From Siphonodentalium dalli (lineage: Eukaryota > Mollusca > Scaphopoda > Gadilida > Siphonodentaliidae), in NCBI GenBank assembly GCA_032622095.1, contig CP136061.1, positions 13,841,287 through 13,905,286 on the forward strand: a DNA stretch of 64,000 bases. The letters are read 5' to 3'. Both the position numbers and the translations under genes were made by a program. This document shows, one piece after another, positions 12,319 through 22,218 of this stretch (position 1 is its first letter; each line of letters opens with the position of its first letter). The notes beneath the pieces were generated by a model. It did not search any database. It worked only from the letters and a program-made list of their open reading frames with translations, and was not told the origin of the DNA.

Positions 12319-13187
12319 TGTAACCTGTGAGGGGGTGTCTTCCTGTAGGTTTATATATGGAGTACAATGTGTGACTGCTAGCTCCCTAATGTCAATTAAT
12401 TCTCATTATTTACGTAGATTGATTATCAACAATTGTATTCATATATCAGTTGCATACATCAAGATATTGCTTTACTAACAATATTCAATGCGAGAAATAA
12501 GCTTCTCAAAGGGTGTTTATGTTGGGTGAAAGACGGTAGTCTAAAACGAAAACAGGATACATAGGATTATATCCATGATAATCAATAACATCATTCTCAG
12601 TATCCAAAATAGATCGGAAATAATACCCAACGGAACGCCTACTCAAAGGTAGTCAATGGGCTGACTTGTCTCAATAACGGGTGTACCTTAGTACTGCAAA
12701 ATACATAAGTTTGAGATCGCTATTATGTATCGTATCGTCTGACTAAAATAATGTGAGATAGCGTTCCCTTACGGATGGGAGCCTTATATACACCGGGATT
12801 GCGTTCCCTAGAGGGCACACAGTACGTTCACTACGGTCGTGACTGCATTCCCTCATAAGACTGCGTTCCCTTACTGGGTACACACCGCGTTCCCTACTCT
12901 GGGAGAGCACGCAGTGCGTTCCTAGTAACCTTATCTAAGCGCGCAGTGATTTCACGAACCGGAAGTTAAACTTCTGGATCGTGACGTCACCAATAAACAA
13001 TGTGCAATTAATTCACAATGAATAACATGACAAATAATATTACTTGCGTGAATAAAATAAGGATATATAACGAACCAAAGTTTCCAAATGGGTGGTGTTA
13101 TGCATGATGCGAAAGGTTGATAGGTGAACACAAACGAAATGAAATGACGCGCTGATAAACGGAAGATGAAAACCTAACTTTGTTACA
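12319..13187 (-). repeat. Gypsy 3' LTR (short subtype)
   Basis: 869 bp bounded by TGTAAC/GTTACA. It matches 53645-54577 and, inverted, 55116-55852. Compared with those it lacks about 73 bases after CTCCCTAAT. Compared with the 5' LTR it also lacks a roughly 230-base AT-rich segment (22250-22480). Confidence 0.9.
12755..12995 (-). promoter_or_regulatory. LTR U3 promoter: CRE, ETS-like site, GGGAACGCA repeats, TATA box
   Basis: Reading on the minus strand: a perfect CRE palindrome GTGACGTCAC (12981-12990), an inverted ACTTCCGG/CCGGAAGT pair of ETS type, then five to six copies of AGGGAACGCA-like elements. A TATA-like box TATATAAG follows at 12783-12790, so transcription would start around 12755. 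The arrangement is conserved in the other LTR copies. In the 5' LTR the CRE is mutated (GTGACGTTAG). Factor names come from known consensus sites and binding is not shown. Confidence 0.55.
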
Positions 13188-13204
13188 CCATTCCCCCTTT
13201 GAAG
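13188..13204 (-). promoter_or_regulatory. Polypurine tract next to the 3' LTR
   Basis: The minus strand reads CTTCAAAGGGGGAATGG directly before the LTR start TGTAAC, as expected for the plus-strand DNA primer of an LTR retrotransposon. The same tract lies beside the LTR at 54577-54595. Confidence 0.75.
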
Positions 13205-13296
13205 AAATATTGTTCGACCGCGTACTTAATTTAAACGATAACGGTATATAAAATGAACGGAATGAGAAATAATTATTTGATCTTGGTGCCAGCCAT

Positions 13297-13587
13297 CTAC
13301 TCTTCTCGTTTTCTCTTCATCGACATATCTAAAGGTTTCCTACCCTCAGGTTTCCTGGTGGTGACATCAGTCTGACCAGCCCGTGAAACTTCAATCTTAA
13401 CCTCAGGATCTCGAAACCATGTTTCGTTCAGAGAATATGTTCTCCCATCTGGCAACCTCACACTCTCCACCTTCTTAATGCACAAGTATCCATACGGAAT
13501 GAACGGCCTCTGATAGTTCTCTAGATGTGCCCGTGCTCCAGTTCGAGCCGCCCGTAGTAGTTGGTCAGTGTGGCCTTCCATGTACAT
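13297..13587 (-). CDS. Gypsy accessory ORF, C-terminal part, unknown function
   Basis: 96 codons between pol and the 3' LTR, conserved at 54687-54970 with a few substitutions. Family not recognised. Visible features are a Tyr/Gly-rich middle (FIPYGYLCIKKVESV), a charged region, and a C-terminus KPLDMSMKRKREE. This tail combines a PxDxS-type short motif with a basic cluster that could be a nuclear localisation signal (inference). The ORF ends about 90 bases before the polypurine tract. An in-frame stop precedes the first ATG. The start lies on a perfect 20-bp palindrome CCTTCCATGTACATGGAAGG, so the true N-terminus may lie upstream in the interrupted accessory frame. Confidence 0.5.
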   Translation of the reverse strand: MYMEGHTDQLLRAARTGARAHLENYQRPFIPYGYLCIKKVESVRLPDGRTYSLNETWFRDPEVKIEVSRAGQTDVTTRKPEGRKPLDMSMKRKREE

Positions 13588-13704
13588 GGAAGGCGCCCCG
13601 ATAAATAAATATCAAGGGTCCGAGCTTAAAGGTACTCAATCCGAACAGAGGGTCCCCATCTCAACATATTCCAACAACAACAATCCGATCAGAGGGTCCT
13701 ATAT

Positions 13705-14085
13705 TACTATTTCTTTGGCTTTGGGGGTAAAAAATATTTGATTCGAGTCGAGGAACCCATCAAACAAAGCTCAGAGTTATTAGATATTGATTTTTGAAAT
13801 TTGTTATTTTCTCGAGATGAGTACTAATAATTTCCGTCAATTTCGTAACCTGCTCGAGATGTGTACACCAAAACACTATTCAAACAGACAAGGATGGATA
13901 ACTCTAAAATCAAGTGATAATAATAACGCAATTTTGACTGTGTTCTGGGCCAGAAAGTATTCCCGATAATGAAAAATAATAGATTTCTAAAATCGATATC
14001 TAACAAATCTGAGCTTTGATGGGTGACTTCCTCGACTCGAATCAAATATTTTTGACCCCCGAAGCCATTGAAATAGTAATTGAGA
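13705..14085. repeat. Inverted duplication inside the Gypsy accessory region
   Basis: About 95 bases at 13705-13800 are an inverted, diverged copy of 13982-14080, with roughly 180 bases between. Translated outward, both arms encode the same peptide block (FGFGGKKYLIRVEE on plus; FNGFGGQKYLIRVEE on minus) and continue to LLDIDF. So part of the accessory protein gene was copied in reverse orientation. The plus-oriented copy also exists at 54985-55108, so the event predates that duplication. Confidence 0.8.
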
Positions 14086-15170
14086 GGAGTTTTATCGGAT
14101 TGAGTACCTTTAATTGCTCGTAGGTGGATATTGTAATGTAACGTAATGTTCGGGTCCATTTTAAGTTTGAACTTTTCCTGTACCTTCTGCGGATGGTACA
14201 TTTCTGGCGCACTATCCGCCTGCGTGCCCACATCACTGCCTCGATCTCTGATCTCCGTTTGGTCGTGATTGATTGTTTCTGCGGCATGACTGGGGTGCAC
14301 ACCGTGACTGGTCTTGCTATGGTAGATAAATCTAATGGCTGATCAGCTGTTGATGATCAAGGGGTAATTGTTGTTGTCGCCGCCCCTGAGGGAATCACCA
14401 AGTTTACATCACAGTTATTCGCACCATTGCGGCCCTCATTCAGCGGAGTAATCTTGCTCACCAGTTCGGATTCACCCGGGAACTTAACATTAATGGCCTC
14501 CAGAGCCTCCAAGAATTCAGCTGACATAGCGTCCTCTGAGAGTCCTGACTCATGCACAACCTGATTCTTGGGGATTTCTGCCAGAAAAATATTTGGGTCG
14601 AAGACTGGAGAATTGACCGCTGAAGGTAGCAGGAGGTCAATGCTGGGCGAATTCTATGTAACAGCTGGACAATCCAGCCCTGTGTCTGATACCAGAGTCT
14701 CGGGAGCTGGTTTCTTGGTTGCCACTACATGACTTGGCTTGTCAAATTTTATCGACACAGTCTCTGTCGTCACCTTCCGTTCTCGATCAGTTGATGCCCT
14801 GTCTGTGACCTTCGCTCTTGGTGTTGCCACTCTGACCCGGGATGTTATCTTTGGAGATGGATTCCTTGCTGCCTCTCTATTCCGGCCTCTTCTTCTGCTC
14901 TCGTCATCACCTCTGTCTCTATCCTTCCTGTTGTTGTCCCTATCCCGTGTCATTTCCCGATCAATCGCTTTCTTCGTGATATGTTTTTCAAGGTGATGCG
15001 CCATGACGTCACGCCGCCCCTCTGCCAACTTGTACATGCAGAACGGACATCCGACTGTTTCCTCGTGGGCATCTCGGTGGTGTCAGCTCCCCTGCTTCCT
15101 GATGATGAATGTACGGTTACAGTCCCAACATTGAAACTCTTCGGTTGGCTTCGCTCTTGCTGACATCTGG
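13824..15170 (-). pseudogene. Gypsy accessory protein with C2H2-like zinc fingers, Arg/Asp-rich linker and PLDLS motif
   Basis: Minus-strand frame downstream of pol, starting MSARAKPTEEFQCWDC near 15165. Visible in order: a first Cys2-His-like finger (CWDC...HRDAH) interrupted by a TGA; a second (CPFC-x13-HHLEKH); and a long Arg/Asp/Lys-rich stretch (DRDNNRKDRDRGDDESRRR). After a TAG at about 14655 come an acidic segment and, after another stop near 14356, the motif QPLDLST. A frameshift around 14260 leads to the block YFNGFGGQKYLIRVEE. PxDLS is the known docking motif for CtBP corepressors; whether it works here is speculation. Zinc fingers plus basic tracts suggest a nuclear nucleic-acid-binding protein. 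Three in-frame stops make it a pseudogene. Confidence 0.55.
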
Positions 15171-15243
15171 GGAAATAAAAAAAATGTTTCTTTCGGCTAT
15201 TGTGCTTAATGGGCTGCGCCCTTAAAGGCCTATCTCTTAAAAA

Positions 15244-15618
15244 TTATTGGGACCGCGTTACCGTTTTAGGGCCCGGTATGAACCAACGCTTTGCCTTTCC
15301 TTTGAATTCTTTCAATCTGTCAGCGGGTACTGCCTTAGAATTGAATTTTGCCCCTCTCTTGATCCTATATAGAACATCTGTTAGAGTTTCAATGACAGTA
15401 TATGGTCCATCAAACTGTTTTTCAAGTTTTCGTGAAAGCCCCTTTCCCACATGAGTGACTCTAAGTAACACCATGTCGCTTACTTTCAATTATATTTTAT
15501 CGCCGCTGCGAGTTCTTATGTCATATTGTCGTTTCTGTCTGTCGCTGGCATGTTTCATATTGTTGCGGGCTACGTCATGTATTTTCTCCAGTATATTTTG
15601 GAGTTTCTCAATATACTA
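15244..15618 (-). pseudogene. Gypsy integrase C-terminal domain (GPY/F-type)
   Basis: Minus-strand frame from the 15619 insertion boundary downward. It shows a coiled basic segment (ARNNMKHASDRQKRQYD), one in-frame TAA just before LKVSDMVLLR, then KQFDGPYTVIE with the GPY motif and a terminal basic tail. GPY/F modules follow the catalytic core in many Ty3/Gypsy integrases and contact DNA. The domain is separated from the catalytic core only by the 792-bp insertion at 15619-16410. Confidence 0.8.
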
Positions 15619-16410
15619 CACTCTTAAAAATATAGGTACTTCAGAGTACCTATGTAGGTACTAAGCTTTGTCCCAGGGGGAGTACCAACTTTTTGGTACT
15701 CTGGAGTACCAAAAGTTTAGGTACTCTAGAGTACCAAAATGTTTGGTACTCTGGAGTATCAACTTCTTGGTACTCTAGAGTACCAAATTGTTGGTACTCT
15801 GGATTACCTAATAATTATTCAAGTTCTACCCGGGCATTGTGCATATAATACCCACCCCGCATTTATGTCACCGAAGCCATGACGCTCACGATATGAGGTG
15901 CCAAGAAATAGATGCTTTCATGATACGCCCTATATATTATCGGAAGTACCAAAATATCAAGACAGGTACTCTGAAGTATTTAGGTACTACGCATAGATCC
16001 AGCAATTTGATACTCCAGAGAACAAAACAGCCCTGATACCGGCAAATTTAACAATGTGACATGTTAGATTCCAAATTATGCTGCCGCGTTTAAACATCCA
16101 ATTAAGTACAAAACCACAAAGAATCCCTTGCATAGTGCTAAATGAAATAATCCGACAGATCTACGACCGCGAGTCGACGGGCGGCCATTTTTCACTTTAA
16201 TTTAATCGTTTGCACACGGCACTCGATATTGACACACCCACGGTCTCACCCAATCAGCATGGAGCCAACGATTGGCACTCTGTGGAGTACCAACTCATGT
16301 GGTTCTATAACGCTAAACAGGCTCTAAATGCTTATAGTACCAAACTGTCTGGTACTATCGCGGCTTTTGGTTCCATGGGGTACCTAAATCAATTGCTTAA
16401 TTTGAGAGTG
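15619..16410. mobile_element. MITE built of GGTACTCYRGAGTACC palindromes, inserted in Gypsy integrase
   Basis: The 792-bp insert is bounded by TA on both sides (15617-15618, 16411-16412) and by inverted ends CACTCTTAAA / TTTGAGAGTG. Inside, 15635-15810 is a tandem array of about 33-base units, each with the near-perfect palindrome GGTACTCTRGAGTACC. More copies occur at 15945-16025 and 16275-16385, so the palindromes cluster towards both ends. There is no coding capacity. A TA duplication is typical of Tc1/mariner-type insertion, but the ends do not identify a family. Integrase coding sequence lies on both sides. Confidence 0.82.
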
Positions 16411-17193
16411 TATGGGACATCGGCATGTCCTGCCTCATTGTAACGTCCATATTGTCCAATTGTCCGCGGGTATAAAAGGTCAACTGGCATGTCAGGTTCT
16501 CTGCCCATCATCATCAAACACGGTGTGTACCCGGTGCTGTCATGCACTGATGTTCGGTATGCAAACATAATCAGTGGTAAGTATGTGTCCCAATCTCGCT
16601 GTAATTTGGAGATATATTTACGGAGCATTTCCTTAAGCATACGATTCTGGCGTTCAACAAGTCCATCGGAATGAGGGTGAAATGGAGTCGTACGAGTTTT
16701 GTCAATGTTTAAAAGTTTGCACAAATACTGAAATGCAGCACTTTCAAACTGTCTGCCTTGATCGGTGTGTATTTGTGAAGGTATACCCCAACTACTAATG
16801 AACTGTTTGAGAAATATGTCAGCAACTGGCATGGGATATGCTTCTGCCCACCGCGTGTAATAATAAAATAATGACCAGAATGTACCGATTTCACTCTCTG
16901 GTTTTTGGGAGTGGACCCGTTATCGATTGCAACCCGTTCCATTGGAACACCCACCAAATACTGTTTCATTGGTCCTTTGATCATCTGACCCGGCTTCCTC
17001 TTCTGACATTCTGAGCATTTCTGCACATAAGTATGCGACCCGTGAGGCGATTTGTACCCATATGTCCTCCCATGGGATCCATATGAAGCATTTTCAAGAC
17101 TTCTTGCTGCCAACATTTGGGCAGTATCAATTGCCATATTATTTCATCTCTGTTTTCGTCGACACACTTCCGGTATAATATCCCATCCCGCAA
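16411..17193 (-). pseudogene. Gypsy integrase zinc-binding and catalytic core
   Basis: Minus strand. The N-terminal part (about 17193-16985) has the His/Cys zinc-binding pattern (HMDPMGGHMG ... KCSECQKRKPG). The core follows with ERVAID, then after a frameshift in the 16830-16900 region PVADIFLKQF, IHTDQGRQFES (second catalytic Asp) and DGLVERQNRMLKEML (catalytic Glu). It ends at the MITE at 16410. The D-D-E residues are recognisable, but the shifted frame and interruption rule out activity. Confidence 0.85.
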
Positions 17194-18188
17194 TTCTATT
17201 CGGTCCCATTATGTCTTGGTTTTACGCGATAGCATCGAAATATGTTTCCACCGGGGTTTCTCAATACCTTGTCCCTTCCATTCAACTGTTTTCCCCAGGT
17301 CCTTGTCACGGGTCTGAGCCTCTGGTATTTCTGTGGGAGCTCTTCCCGCTATCCATGCCTGAGCAGTTAAATTCTGTGGTTGAGAGCTCACATTGGATGG
17401 CTTTGTTTTTTTGTCTTGTCACCATGTTAATGCTTTCTATATTTTCCTCGCATCGACAGTCACTTTTAATAACTTCTCTTCTCATTAAATTTTCACACTT
17501 CGTACATTCTGTACACGGTCTTGATCGTGACAACCCATCTGCATTGGCATGTAACTTGCCCGGACGGTGCTGAATTGTAAAATCGTATGTCTCTAGAATG
17601 TTAATCAATCGGGCCACTTGTCCCTCCGGATTCTTGAACTTCCGTAGCAAATTCAAAGCTCCATGATCGCTTCTGACTACAAACGTTGTATTAAATATGT
17701 ACGTGTGAAAGTGTCGTACTGCATCTACAATTGCTAATAACTCCTTCCGTGTTACACAATATGTGCGTTCGGGTTTAGATAGGGTCTGGCTATAATAAAC
17801 CACTGCTTGTTCCCAATGCACTTGGGAAAACACTGCTCCGATCGCATCCTGTGAGGCATCTGTATCGACAATAAATGGATTGGATAGGTCTGGGTATTTT
17901 AAGATTGGCTCTTTTATAACGTCGCCTTTAATGTCTGAAATGAGTCTTCGCATTCCTTCGTCCATGCAAACTTGGTGTCTTTCTCAGTCAATTTATGGAG
18001 CAGTTTCGCAATTTTTGCAAAATTGCGAATGTGTCTCCGGTAGTATGAGCATAAGCCCAAGAAACTACGGACGTCTCATTGACCTTGGTGTGTGTCGCCA
18101 CGTTTGTATCGCATGTATCTTTCCTAGATCGGCTCGACTCCTAGTTCAGAGACCATGTGTCCCAAGAATGAACACTTTTCTTTAAATA
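17194..18188 (-). pseudogene. Gypsy RNase H and RT connection (downstream of the LINE insertion)
   Basis: The minus-strand frame from 17965 to 17306 carries the RNase H signature: IVDTDASQDAIGAVFSQ (first Asp), RKELLAIVDAVRHFHTY (Glu) and VRSDHGALNLL (Asp). It then reads QHRPGKLHANADGLSR, the conserved end of Ty3/Gypsy RNase H. Upstream, 17966-18188 holds the RT thumb with a shifted frame. The RT frame is cut at 18189-18201 by the LINE target duplication, and the KKYH...F codons resume on this side. Confidence 0.88.
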
Positions 18189-18201
18189 TATGATATTTCT
18201 T

Positions 18202-19352
18202 TCTTTTTTTCTTTTTTTTTTATTTAGCAGAAAGAATGACAAAGGAAGAAAGACACAAATTCACAGACATTCATTCTCTCAATCCAAGGCTTGGAAGAGT
18301 GAGACTCTACCATGCCCTGGCCTACTTTCTTACATATAATTCTAAAATATTTAAAGGCACACAGTGTGTTTGGATAATTTTAACAAAGAGTGTTCAGGTT
18401 AAAAGTGAATTTTAGGCTACGCTGGTATAATTTATTTTTCTCCAGAAAATTGGCTCTATTTTGCTACAACCATGCTGATAACATAATTTTTTGTTTTGTT
18501 TTGTTTTGTTTTTCTTCAAAATATTTGGTTACATGTAGTATTTAAAGTTTGTATAATCAAAGTTCCAAACACTATGTGCAGTTTTAAATATTTTTACATT
18601 CTGAATTTACAAAAAAAAACAATATAAATAGACAATCTAACATATTGCAACTGTATTGCAAATATTGTAGTTGTTGTAATTATTGGTTCGACAGCACTCA
18701 GGGAAAATACACAACGCTCTCTTGATGTTTCGGACTGTAGCTGAACAAAAATTGTGGTATTGTTAAGCAAACCGGCATATCTATTGACGTTCTCGGGGAA
18801 TATGATTGGAAAGTAAAAATGATCGGTGTACTGAAATTGTACAGATATTGTATAAGTGTCTTCCGCTCGGGTACCAGGTAATTGATTTATTGTGTGTGTT
18901 GTCCAGTCATTGTTAAGCTCGGGGTGTACTTTGTGCCTGAAAAATCTTGTTTTCAATTACACTATTATTTAATTTTTAAGGCATTTCGAAGTGTCAGCCA
19001 TTGATTATCGAATTCATAGTTCATGTTACATTTTGCGTTGTATCTCTCGCATTCATACCTAAATTGAAGATCACAAAGGAACGGTCGAAGTGATAGTTGT
19101 GTGGGCGTGAATTTTGTTCTATATATATATTGTTTCAGCATTAGTAGGAACAGATTACTTTTTGAATTTTTGTATTCATGATCTATGCCAATAATTATAA
19201 TCTTTTTTGTTAGATCAATGGGAAATTGGTTGTTTCTTGCCCATGTTTCAATTTCCATCATAAAGATTTTGACGTGGGGACAGTCCCAGAAAATGTGAGA
19301 AATGGTTTCCTGTACGCTATGACAACGATTGCAAAAATCGTCGACTCGAAGG
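18202..19352 (-). mobile_element. 5'-truncated L1/Tx1-like LINE inserted in Gypsy RT
   Basis: The insert begins (plus) with a T-rich tract (poly-A tail on minus), carries the same 3' region as 5846-7010, and stops inside the Cys/His motif coding segment. Both borders carry TATGATATTTCTT (18189-18201 and 19353-19365), a perfect 13-bp target-site duplication. Together with the A-rich tail this shows target-primed reverse transcription into the older Gypsy element. The fused reading frame at 18965-19426 (Gypsy codons running into LINE codons) is an accident of insertion. Confidence 0.95.
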
Positions 19353-20057
19353 TATGATATTTCTTGGGTGAAATATTTAGCTCTGCATCTTTGATACTCG
19401 TCAGAACCTGATCTAACCTTTCGCATTGACCTTGGAATGACCTTGAAAAAACCAGTACATCATCAACGAACAACAAACATGTGTGCCACTGCAGTCCGGC
19501 TAGTACCGACTCCATTAAACGTTCAAATGTGGCTCCTGAATTGCATAACCCCATTGGCATAACACGGAATTGATATTGTGAATTGGACGTTATATTGGAT
19601 GTGACGAAAGCTGTCTTTGTCCTATCTTTCTCTGATAACGGAGTCTGCCAATATCCGGCCGATAAATCCAACGACTAGTAGTATTTTGAGTTTCTGAGAC
19701 AATCTAGACAATCATCTTTCCTAGGTAGAGGATAAGAATCACGTACAGTGAAATCATTTACCTTCCGGAAATCTACACAAAACCGTATTTCTGGCGGATT
19801 GTCACTTGAAGGGTCCTTCATCTTCTTTTTAACGATGACCACTGGGCTAGCCCACCCTGATTGTGATTTCTCTATGACCCGGCTGTCAACATTCTCTGGA
19901 TTTCACTCTCGAACTGAGGTTGAAGTGCGAATGGGACTCGGCGTGGTGCCTGTTTTATCGGACGTGCATCTCCTATGTCTATAGTATGATCTACCAAATG
20001 TGTTCTCCCTAGATCTTCCTTATTAACAGCAAACACTGTGCTGTGGTTAAATAGCAA
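19353..20057 (-). pseudogene. Gypsy reverse transcriptase
   Basis: Minus strand. The N-terminal part (20057-19872) reads THLVDHTIDIGDARPIKQAPRR. A frameshift near 19880 follows, then VKKKMKDPSSDNPPEIRFCVDFRKVN-type palm sequence in a new frame and a TAG near 19675. Beyond it come LSAGYWQ, FVTSNI, VMPMGLCNSGATFERLM and the catalytic LLFVDDVLVFS (FVDD). The order and spacing of RT motifs 1-5 are those of Ty3/Gypsy. The frame ends at the LINE target duplication at 19365. Confidence 0.9.
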
Positions 20058-20890
20058 CTTCTTAACTATCTATCTCTGTTCTTCTGATAAACGTTCCCCA
20101 CTTTGCTCCATTAAAATTTCCATGTGTTCCGGAAATTCAACTGGCCCCTCTGATATGTTATCTATTTCTGTTATCTTACCTATGGTTTTTTACACCCTCT
20201 TCAATCTCTCTAGATTCTATATTTTGCGCGACATCGCCCTATGTCACTGTTGTCTGAAAAGTCTGGATCAGATTTGCCCGAATAAGTTCACATTCGGCTA
20301 CATGACTATTTTTGTATAAAGTCTTCGGTTGGCTATCCCTGTTTATCAGTCTGATAGGCACATCATGCCGTGATGGGTCAAAAATGCTAGTGGTTATGAT
20401 TAAACCTTCTTTCTTAGGCATCTCCCCTCAGATGATATTATCGCATTTCTTCATATTATATAATCAGTATCTACCTTAACCGGCACAATTATTTCTGACA
20501 AAGGTGGGATAATGGCATTTTTTTGCAGGTTCAAGTCTGAATGTTGAGTCAACTTGACTCTCTAATTGGCATCCAAAGTCCATGTTGTGCATCTTTAAGA
20601 TCTTCTGTTTAAAATTCAGCTCACATCCATTACAGTTGAGAAACCTGTATCCCAAAATTGCTGCGGTGTCCCAATCAGCCACTATCATTCGGCATGGACA
20701 ATCAAATTCTCCTAATTTAATGGAAAATATGGCAGCACCAAGTGGGTAACTGTTTCCCCATCGGCCATCTTCAATTGACCACATCGACTTTCCAGTCGTG
20801 GTCTAGAGCTCTCTGGTATTTTATTGAAAATCTTTGAATGCAGAACTGATACCGTAGCACCGGTGTCTAAGAGATACTTGACTGCTTGGC
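20058..20890 (-). pseudogene. Gypsy aspartic protease and linker
   Basis: The active-site motif YLLDTGATVSVL is encoded at about 20840-20875. After a frameshift near 20730 the second half reads MIVADWDTAAILGYRFL (the I-L-G motif of retroviral-type proteases) in the 20476-20784 frame. The linker to RT lies at 20239-20421. One dimeric-type protease domain of usual size (about 100 residues) is present but frame-broken. Confidence 0.8.
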
Positions 20891-21046
20891 CATAATGTTC
20901 ACCTGCAAGAACATACCATCATGTTGTTGCTCCGAAAATTCATATATCAATTCGGGTCTTGTAATATCATTAATATTATCCAAATCTACTGCTGCCTCTT
21001 GGCCCACAGAAACAGCATCTAGCAGATTCCCTGACCGGTCTGGGTC

Positions 21047-22196
21047 TCAGTACTGGTTACTTGTCTTGCACTGGGTATGTTGGATCTCAGGTGTTTCTCT
21101 GTTATTGTACTTTGCATCCCTTTGTTTTTTGGAACATTTATCCTCAGTGTGATTGTCTTTCATGCAATAATTGCAATGTTTTCGTTGGGGCCTTTCCCTT
21201 CTCATAGCTCCATCAACTGCATCTGTCACCACTTGCCACAAGTTTCTATCTTCCACCTGCGCATTATATGTCTCTTTCCTCTCGTACCATATCGTCCAAA
21301 CGTTCAGTTTGCAGTCGAAACCTGTTATTTTGATAACAACCATATTGGCTCCGCCTATTCCTACTACTCTGAAACGCCTCATACTTGAGCGCCAAACTTA
21401 GTGCGTCCTCAATATTTTCAGTAGTGGTCTGGCATATAGACCATTCCATTTCTTGGTATAGGAGTGCATCTCTGAATGCTCTATATGATAAGCTATCCCT
21501 AACACCCCGTGGAGCAGTGGAAGATGCCATCCGAACCAGTAGTTTTATTTCTTGTGCCAATTCAGGCAACGATTCTTTGTCACGACGTGTCCGTGCCTCC
21601 AACTGAGATCGATATATTTCAGTCTGGTTCTTTGGGTTCGAACCGTGATGATAATACGGCCAGGAGCTCAGCGTAATTGTCTAACTGATCTGGTTTTATA
21701 TCAGCTAAAACGCCTCTAGCCGATCCCCGTAAATGTACACTGAGCTGCATCAACTTCATATTTGTTGACCACCCATTTAACGGGCTACCATTTTGAAATG
21801 GGCCATGTAATCTGACCAGCTAGATCTGCCATCATATACATTGGGTCTTGCCCCGGGACCACCCCTCTTATAAGTGTTTCCCTCATCTGGCCTCCTGAAT
21901 TGACCACCCCTAATATATGTAGGGATATTAGCATTGGTTTCTCCTGGATACCTGCTTACGTTCCCCGGATTCTGAAACTTATCATATCCATTTGTCTCAT
22001 ACGATTGTTCCATATCTGTCATGCCTACATCCTCACATCGGTTGGGCTCTATGTGCCTCTCACCGCCTCTGATATCTACATATTGAGTATCCCCACTAAT
22101 CGCATTTGTGTTGTGGTCATAATTGGGTTGGTGTACCCCATGAAATTGATCACCGGTACCTATGTCTCCCCTATGTGGATTTGTGTCCAATTCAGC
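21047..22196 (-). pseudogene. Gypsy Gag (N-terminal region, capsid, nucleocapsid CCHC knuckle)
   Basis: Three minus-strand segments in shifted frames: 22190-21777 (hydrophilic, Gly/Asn/Asp-rich N-terminal region starting MDTN), 21602-21264 (capsid C-terminal part with LEARTRRDKESLPELAQEIKLL), and 21382-21047 (nucleocapsid). The nucleocapsid has a single CX2CX4HX4C knuckle, CNYCMKDNHTEDKC. A further capsid stretch (HLRGSARGVLADI) falls between the first two. This is the normal Gag layout of Ty3/Gypsy elements. A second copy of the N-terminal part lies inverted at 37405-37943. Confidence 0.85.
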
Positions 22197-22200
22197 ATAA

Positions 22201-22216
22201 GCGTCCCCACCTCCCA
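22201..22216 (-). promoter_or_regulatory. Candidate tRNA primer-binding site
   Basis: On the minus strand TGGGAGGTGGGGACGC begins two bases after the 5' LTR end, where an LTR retrotransposon keeps its primer-binding site. It is identical in the inverted copy at 37378-37394. The TGG start fits a tRNA 3' CCA end, but no matching tRNA was recognised. Confidence 0.45.
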
Positions 22217-22218
22217 GT

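Noticed and set aside
14739-14996. Plus-strand Ser/Leu-rich ORF
   Set aside because: Antisense shadow of the Arg/Asp-rich accessory frame.
15619-16410. CRISPR-like array
   Set aside because: Regular spacing is only about 33 bases, the repeat is itself palindromic, spacers are not distinct, and the block is a bounded MITE in eukaryotic DNA.
18965-19426. 153-codon minus-strand ORF as a novel fusion gene
   Set aside because: It is Gypsy RT sequence running into the inserted LINE; the fusion is the insertion junction.
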